From Takakia lepidozioides (lineage: Eukaryota > Streptophyta > Takakiopsida > Takakiales > Takakiaceae): a stretch of DNA of 64,000 bases. The number at the start of each line of letters is the position of its first letter. The stretch's first letter is position 1. Shown one piece after another: positions 59,201 through 64,000 of the stretch. The translations under genes were made by a program, and so were the position numbers. The notes beneath the pieces were generated by a model, which saw nothing but the letters and a program-made list of their open reading frames with translations, was not told where the DNA came from and ran no database searches. Location: positions 60,014,001 to 60,078,000 of the forward strand of contig CM060733.1 in NCBI GenBank assembly GCA_030704615.1, in the 5' to 3' direction.

Positions 59201-62200
59201 TCTTTACTGCCTCCACTGGTGGCAGCTGCAGCTGCAGATCTTGATCTAGTTGAGGGACGCCGCTCGGCAGCGGGCACAGAAATGGGTGTGGCAGCCTCTG
59301 ATGTACTTGCTGTTGCCACTGTGGTTGTTTCATGGCGTTTCACACGGGGCCAGAGGAAGTCTTCCACGGCGGTCAGAGTAGCCAATGGTTCTATAAGAAC
59401 AATGTTTGTTGCGTAATCTCGCAGAACCTTTTCCCCAGGAGCTCGGCAGAGGCGCAGTTTGAAGGGCTGTGTAAGGGCACTCAGCCCAGCAGCAATGCTG
59501 GCACTGCCACTAGAGGACCGAGGAGCATGGCTCAATACAACTGGGAACCTTTCCAAGGATGCAAGTGCATTCTGCAGCTTGCGCACCAGCAATGTAAGAG
59601 GTGTGGCTTCACTGGCAGTGCCAATGGGTGGAAGTGACACCCCTATAAACTGCTTCAACCTTCTTAATGCCTGCTGCCTCAAAGTCACATCACTCAGGCT
59701 ATCTGTTGTGGAGTTCCCACAGGAAAAGAAGTTCAGCAGCGCTCCTACCACTCCACTTCCTACAAATTCAAAGGTGGAAACCCCATCTCCTCCACCAAGT
59801 TCAGCAAGTAACTCAGACATCACTGTCAAGAGCTGCTCATCACTGATACCCCCTGTTCCTGCAGCCTTGGCCTTGCCTTTGCCCTTGCCCTTAACCTCAG
59901 GCACACTCTCACCATTCATCTTAGCACACAGACTCTGCAACTTGCACAGGCTCTCTGTAACACCTGCATCAGCAACGCCTGCATCGCCAGAAAAATACAT
60001 CTCTTTAAACCGCCTAGCACTTGCAATGGCAACTGCTCGCAATCCAGAACGTGCTGTACGCAATGCTGGCTCCGAAGCAGGAGGTGAACCGACTGGATTC
60101 AGTGCCGCACTGTTTGACAGGCCTGCCTCGTCCCCACCACCCTCTTTGTTGGTTACTGCTGACCCTCCTCTCCTCCTCCGTGGCCTTGGTGGTGGGGGCA
60201 CCCCCCCACTGGCACTAGCTGTTGCATCTGCTGACTTTGAGGCTTGGGAGGGAGATGAAGACACTACCTGGTCGGAGGCAATCAGCACATCAAGAGCATG
60301 CACAACTCCCTCCTTCACAAACATCTTGGAGAAGACATCAGGTAGCTTCTGCATGAGCATTTCTGCTATCTGCAGCGCTGTTATCAGGAGAGAGGCATCT
60401 TTTGATGCCAGAACACCTGCCAGGAAGCTGCACATACCAAAGGTCTTCTAATCAGCATCATTCCATTTGAGACGGAATCTTGTCCATTTGCACAAGCTTG
60501 ACTTAAAATGCCTTACCTCGAGATGTTAGACTCGTTCAGCAATGAGCGCAACATGTCAGATGTACTGAAGTGTAACAGCTTGTTGATAGCCGCAAGACAT
60601 TTATGCCGAACTGGGGGGTTCACGCTCGAACCATACACCTGTTTCAATTTAAAGCACACACCCCATATTAGTGTCTGAGTCGGAAACCCAACAATTAGCA
60701 AGGAGATGGATAAAAGAGGCATTCACCTGGACAAGCACCGGGAAGAGATCACTCCCAAACTGAACAAGGAGTTCTGGATGATTGCACAGTAGCTTCTCTC
60801 GGGGTGACACCTCTGCTGCTGTCCCTTGCCCAGCATCCTCCACTTTCCCAGCAATTGCAACTGCGGAGTACTTCCTTCCTGAGCCTCTGGACCCTGTACC
60901 TCCATTAGAGGTTGAAGCCACAGACGTTCCCTGGGCATCGGGCATGGGTGGCAGCAGCTCATTCACGAGCGTTACAATTTCATACAACTGCAGAGATGCA
61001 GAGCCACAACCTCATGTCACCCCCTCATGCCACCAAGATTGGAACATTGACATACCTATAACAGCAAGGAGGAGCTATTTATGATTGACCAAATGGTTGG
61101 AAGTGGGTGGATATTAAAAACACATTCATCCAGATGTGATAGTGTGACATTTCAACAGGGCCAGGTAACAATTGTGTCAGCAGGCAAATTCCACGACAGT
61201 CCAGAAAGCTTATGAGTTCGAAAACCTTCCGTCCAGTGGAATGTTGTCAACACCAGAAGATATTGCATGTCAGTCCCTGGGTCAATACCCATGCAAACTG
61301 ATGGGTAGAAATCAACACCTATGTACATGCATGCGCGCTGGATCCATTTGAGATATGTCAAAAGGCAGCATGCATGCCAGCATAGACAATCATGCCCAAT
61401 TGACATCAAAGATGTCACACTATACTGCACACTACTACATAGATAGTTCCCTGGCTCGGTCCCATCCACCAGCAACCTACATCTTGAATTCTCTTTTGCC
61501 TTAGTCTACAAGGAGACTGCACAGATTACTATTCTGCAAGTCCAGCTGCAATAGAAAGATGGCATGAAAAGTCAATAGGGACATCTACACCCAATTCAGG
61601 TGTCGAAATGTCAGAAATCAGTAACAAGATCGAAATAGCAAGCATCAAATCTATGTGAAACCACTAAGCTCTGAACTCACGTATGAAAAGATAAATGGGC
61701 AAGCATTGAAACAACTACACATGTGTAAGCTTGTCATTTGCCTTTTGTCTATTAGAGCTCCCAAGCAGAGCACACATTATGCCACTTTGCAAGACACTGT
61801 GGCTCAAGAACCCCTTCCCTCTAAGGAGGGCATGAACAGCCAGCCACAAGCTTACCTGCTCTGGAGGTCTATTTACAGATGAAGGAGACACAGTGGTGCT
61901 TGAAATAAGACCCGCTCCTGCTAAGATATCCTTCAGAATGCTGCTTATTCGCAGCAGAAGCAAACTCTCGGCTGCAGCTGCTGAACCACTGGCACAGGTT
62001 GACAGCAACCGAATCAACCCCTGCACAAACAAAAACCAAGAAAGCATATTACTATGTCCTGAATGCTCCGTTCTTATGCATAAGAGCAATGTATGCCAGT
62101 GGATAGAAACCAACATGTAAATCAATAAGTCGCTGCCATGACATTTACCGTGTATGTTGAAGTGCTGAGAGATGTCTGAGGGACCAAACTGCCAGACGAG

Positions 62201-63480
62201 CTACTGACAGAAATAAGGCGGGCTGCTTGTGGAATCAAGCCATGAGAGCATAACATGTCCAACTTTTCGGAGGAGGTTGCAAAAGCCTCTGCTATACGTG
62301 TTAAACACACTGATGCATGCTCCACCACCTGAAAAAAGTGAATTTCAAAGCCTCAGGCAAAGTAAGAAGACCGAGGATTGAAGCCACGACGGAGCTGGAC
62401 ACCGAAGCAACACTAGCTTACAGGTTGGATGCGTAGCCAAAAGGCAGGCCCCCCTACAGATTCACTAGATTGTATCAGGGCACAACCAATTGTGCCCCCC
62501 CCCCCCCCCGGCGGAACACATGACCTGCTACAAGTTCCTGATCCCAACCCTAAATAGACGATCCATTTCTTGGCAAGCTCATGACAGCAGGTGACCCACC
62601 ACTTCACACTGCCAAGGAGGCTCTCTCACTGTCTTCTCCTTTGTCAGTCGATGTACCCTGCAGCCGAGAAGAAGGTGGAGGAGCCTCTAAATACCATATC
62701 CAGGAAATTGGTTGCAAGAAGATATTTCTGTTCCACCCTTACTTTGAGAGAGCACACTTGTAGGGAATAAACTAACTGGAAGGAAGCCAAAGAGCTGCGA
62801 TTCCTTCTTTACTAACAACAACTCCCATTGACCATAACCTACAGGACATGCTTGGAGCGTGTCAAGTCACCGAGACATTTGAAAGCATCGGAGCGACATG
62901 GATGCGAGAAACCATCAAGGAACTGTACTAAGAACAGTCCCACCAGCTAGAACACACTGGGTTGGTATGGAAGAACAGCTGAAACCACTTCACTGAGAAC
63001 TCCAGGGGAAACAGGAGCCAGTACTGTGTTCCTTGACCTAAAGATTACCTTGGAGTCTTGATACTGCAGAAGGTTGGTCAACAAGGGAACAGCCTCTGTC
63101 ACAAAATCTGAAGCATCTGAAGGAAGCTGCCGGCAGATGTTTGCAGCAGTGGAAACTGCTACTCTCTGCATGACAAAATGAGTAAGCCTCAAGGATACAA
63201 TTGGGTTGGAGTCCAACAGAAACACCCAAGATAGTTCTTAACCCTAAAAGCATCCATGCACAAGACTAATCAAGCTGCCCTCCTACAAACCACCACATGT
63301 TAAACGTATACAACAGGAGAAAGGCAACCTCACAAAGAACAAAACAATGTGTGTTGATCTTACTTGAACACCAGTGGAGAAGAAGTCCAGGTAAGATAAA
63401 ACTGCCATCAGTGCTCCAGCGCGAAGACAAGCTGTAGGATGCTCATGAGAGATCTTCTCCAATGCCTGCAAAGACTGCAG
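53268..63480 (-). CDS. UPL3: HECT E3 ubiquitin ligase, UPL3/UPL4 (KAKTUS) type; 5' end outside the window
   Basis: Exons on the minus strand, 5' to 3': 63364-63480, 63049-63165, 62149-62328, 61856-62020, 60727-60987, 60517-60638, 59017-60427, 57948-58055, [one small exon not found], 55540-57089, 55112-55342, 54515-54619, 54290-54370, 54074-54142, 53806-53934, 53422-53565, 53268-53333. The order follows Arabidopsis UPL3. Armadillo repeats come first (ISHEHPTACLRAGALMAVLS, then SYLDFFSTGVQ). A Ser/Lys/Gly-rich middle follows, then an acidic stretch (SEDEDEDEEEDHDE), then the HECT N-lobe (VEYFGEVGTGLGPTLEFYTL) and C-lobe (NLLEIMGEFTPDEQRAF). The catalytic cysteine is in VMTCANYLKLPPYS, codon 53458-53460, and the protein ends EGQGSFDLS at the stop 53268-53270. 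UPL3 ubiquitinates proteins in nucleus and cytosol; in Arabidopsis it limits trichome branching. The N-terminal repeats lie beyond 64 kb. Phases match at every junction except around the missing exon between 57948 and 57089. An intron at 62329-63048 carries a run of about 15 C. Confidence 0.97.
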
Positions 63481-64000
63481 CTTGCCCAAAATTGGCTCAT
63501 ATCAGATACTTCCTTTCCGCACATGCATTACTGCGAGCTGAAATCAGTATCAGCCACCTCTCATTCTGGTTCATGAGGCCATGGTGGTGCCGAACACAGA
63601 ATCTACAGGGCTCCGACAAAACCTCCCATTCAACGGTTGCCAGAAAGCATTTTTCGACTTGCATCATTTCTTTTGGATATAATTTGCTGGAATCATTATG
63701 TGGCCCATCTCCACCACCACCATATCTAGATGCAAACATCACTACCATAAATAAGGTGAAAAAGAAGTCATTCTCACATGCACTATCACCCGAAGTTATC
63801 CCCCAGGCCAGAAAATGCAATGACGTGATCAGAACTATCTCCACTACTTTCCAAATTGCAGCAGGAAAATCCGACCAACATTTGACAACAATCCAGGGAC
63901 CACTCCTCAAGAGCAGAGTACATCTTTGCTAGAAAGATCAGATGACAACTGGCTCACTATTCTCTTCCCATTCACAAAATAACAGAATGAGGGTATCAGG
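63481..64000. other. UPL3 intron, running off the window
   Basis: The expected preceding armadillo exon is not visible, so this is read as intron sequence. The 137-codon minus frame at 63497-63910 has no UPL3 similarity. Confidence 0.6.

Noticed and set aside
59459-60451. 330-codon plus-strand open frame
   Set aside because: It lies antisense to the large UPL3 exon 59017-60427, has Ser/Pro/Leu-rich shadow composition and no family similarity. The minus strand is the coding one.
62495-62509. Poly-C run as a biological signal
   Set aside because: Lies within a UPL3 intron with no associated structure; simple homopolymer.

Overview
The window is nuclear DNA of a land plant. Genes are split by spliceosomal introns with GT..AG borders. 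The gene set includes a plant UPL3/UPL4-type HECT ubiquitin ligase, a plant-specific DUF1639 gene, an Agenet-domain gene and a relic of a DYW-type PPR protein. Between them lie Ty3/gypsy and Ty1/copia retrotransposons, a Mutator-like transposase relic and many low-copy repeats. An apparent nephrocystin-4 (NPHP4) homologue, a ciliary transition-zone protein, together with the DYW relic suggests a plant with swimming sperm: bryophyte, lycophyte, fern, or a cycad/Ginkgo-type gymnosperm. The species cannot be fixed from the sequence alone.

Layout. 0-3 kb: DYW-PPR pseudogene (-) fused to a decayed duplicate of the NPHP4 5' exons (+), then a non-autonomous DNA-transposon end. 3-12.7 kb: a transposon-rich block dominated by dispersed GCAGACT/AGTCTGC heptamers separating unassigned coding-like segments, with a frameshifted MULE transposase (-) at its right edge. 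13-15.8 kb: 5' part of a minus-strand LTR retrotransposon. 15.8-22.5 kb: no cellular gene seen; tRNA-derived SINE-like sequence, degenerate repeats and a 1.5 kb repeat mosaic. 22.5-28.9 kb: a perfect 32-bp inverted repeat, a MITE-like segment and the DUF1639 gene (-). 30.8-35.9 kb: NPHP4-like gene (+) followed by an inverted partial copy of itself. 36-37.4 kb: scrambled copia pieces with two LTRs and a tRNA-like element. 38.1-39.2 kb: Agenet-domain pseudogene in tandem duplicate (-). 39.8-40.6 kb: palindromic satellite. 40.9-45.9 kb: truncated gypsy element (+) with a GC-rich insertion in its protease and a 3' LTR matching the LTR at 15.8 kb. 48.4-49.9 kb: intronless CMGC kinase (-). 53.3-63.5 kb: UPL3-like HECT ligase (-), C-terminal part of the gene, running off the right edge.

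The cellular genes do not form an operon or obvious pathway. Convincing protein-coding loci that look intact over the part seen are the kinase, UPL3 and the DUF1639 gene, with the NPHP4-like gene intact at least over its N-terminal exons. Coordinates of spliced genes come from reading splice sites and phase by eye. Family assignments rest on recalled family consensus, not on a database search.
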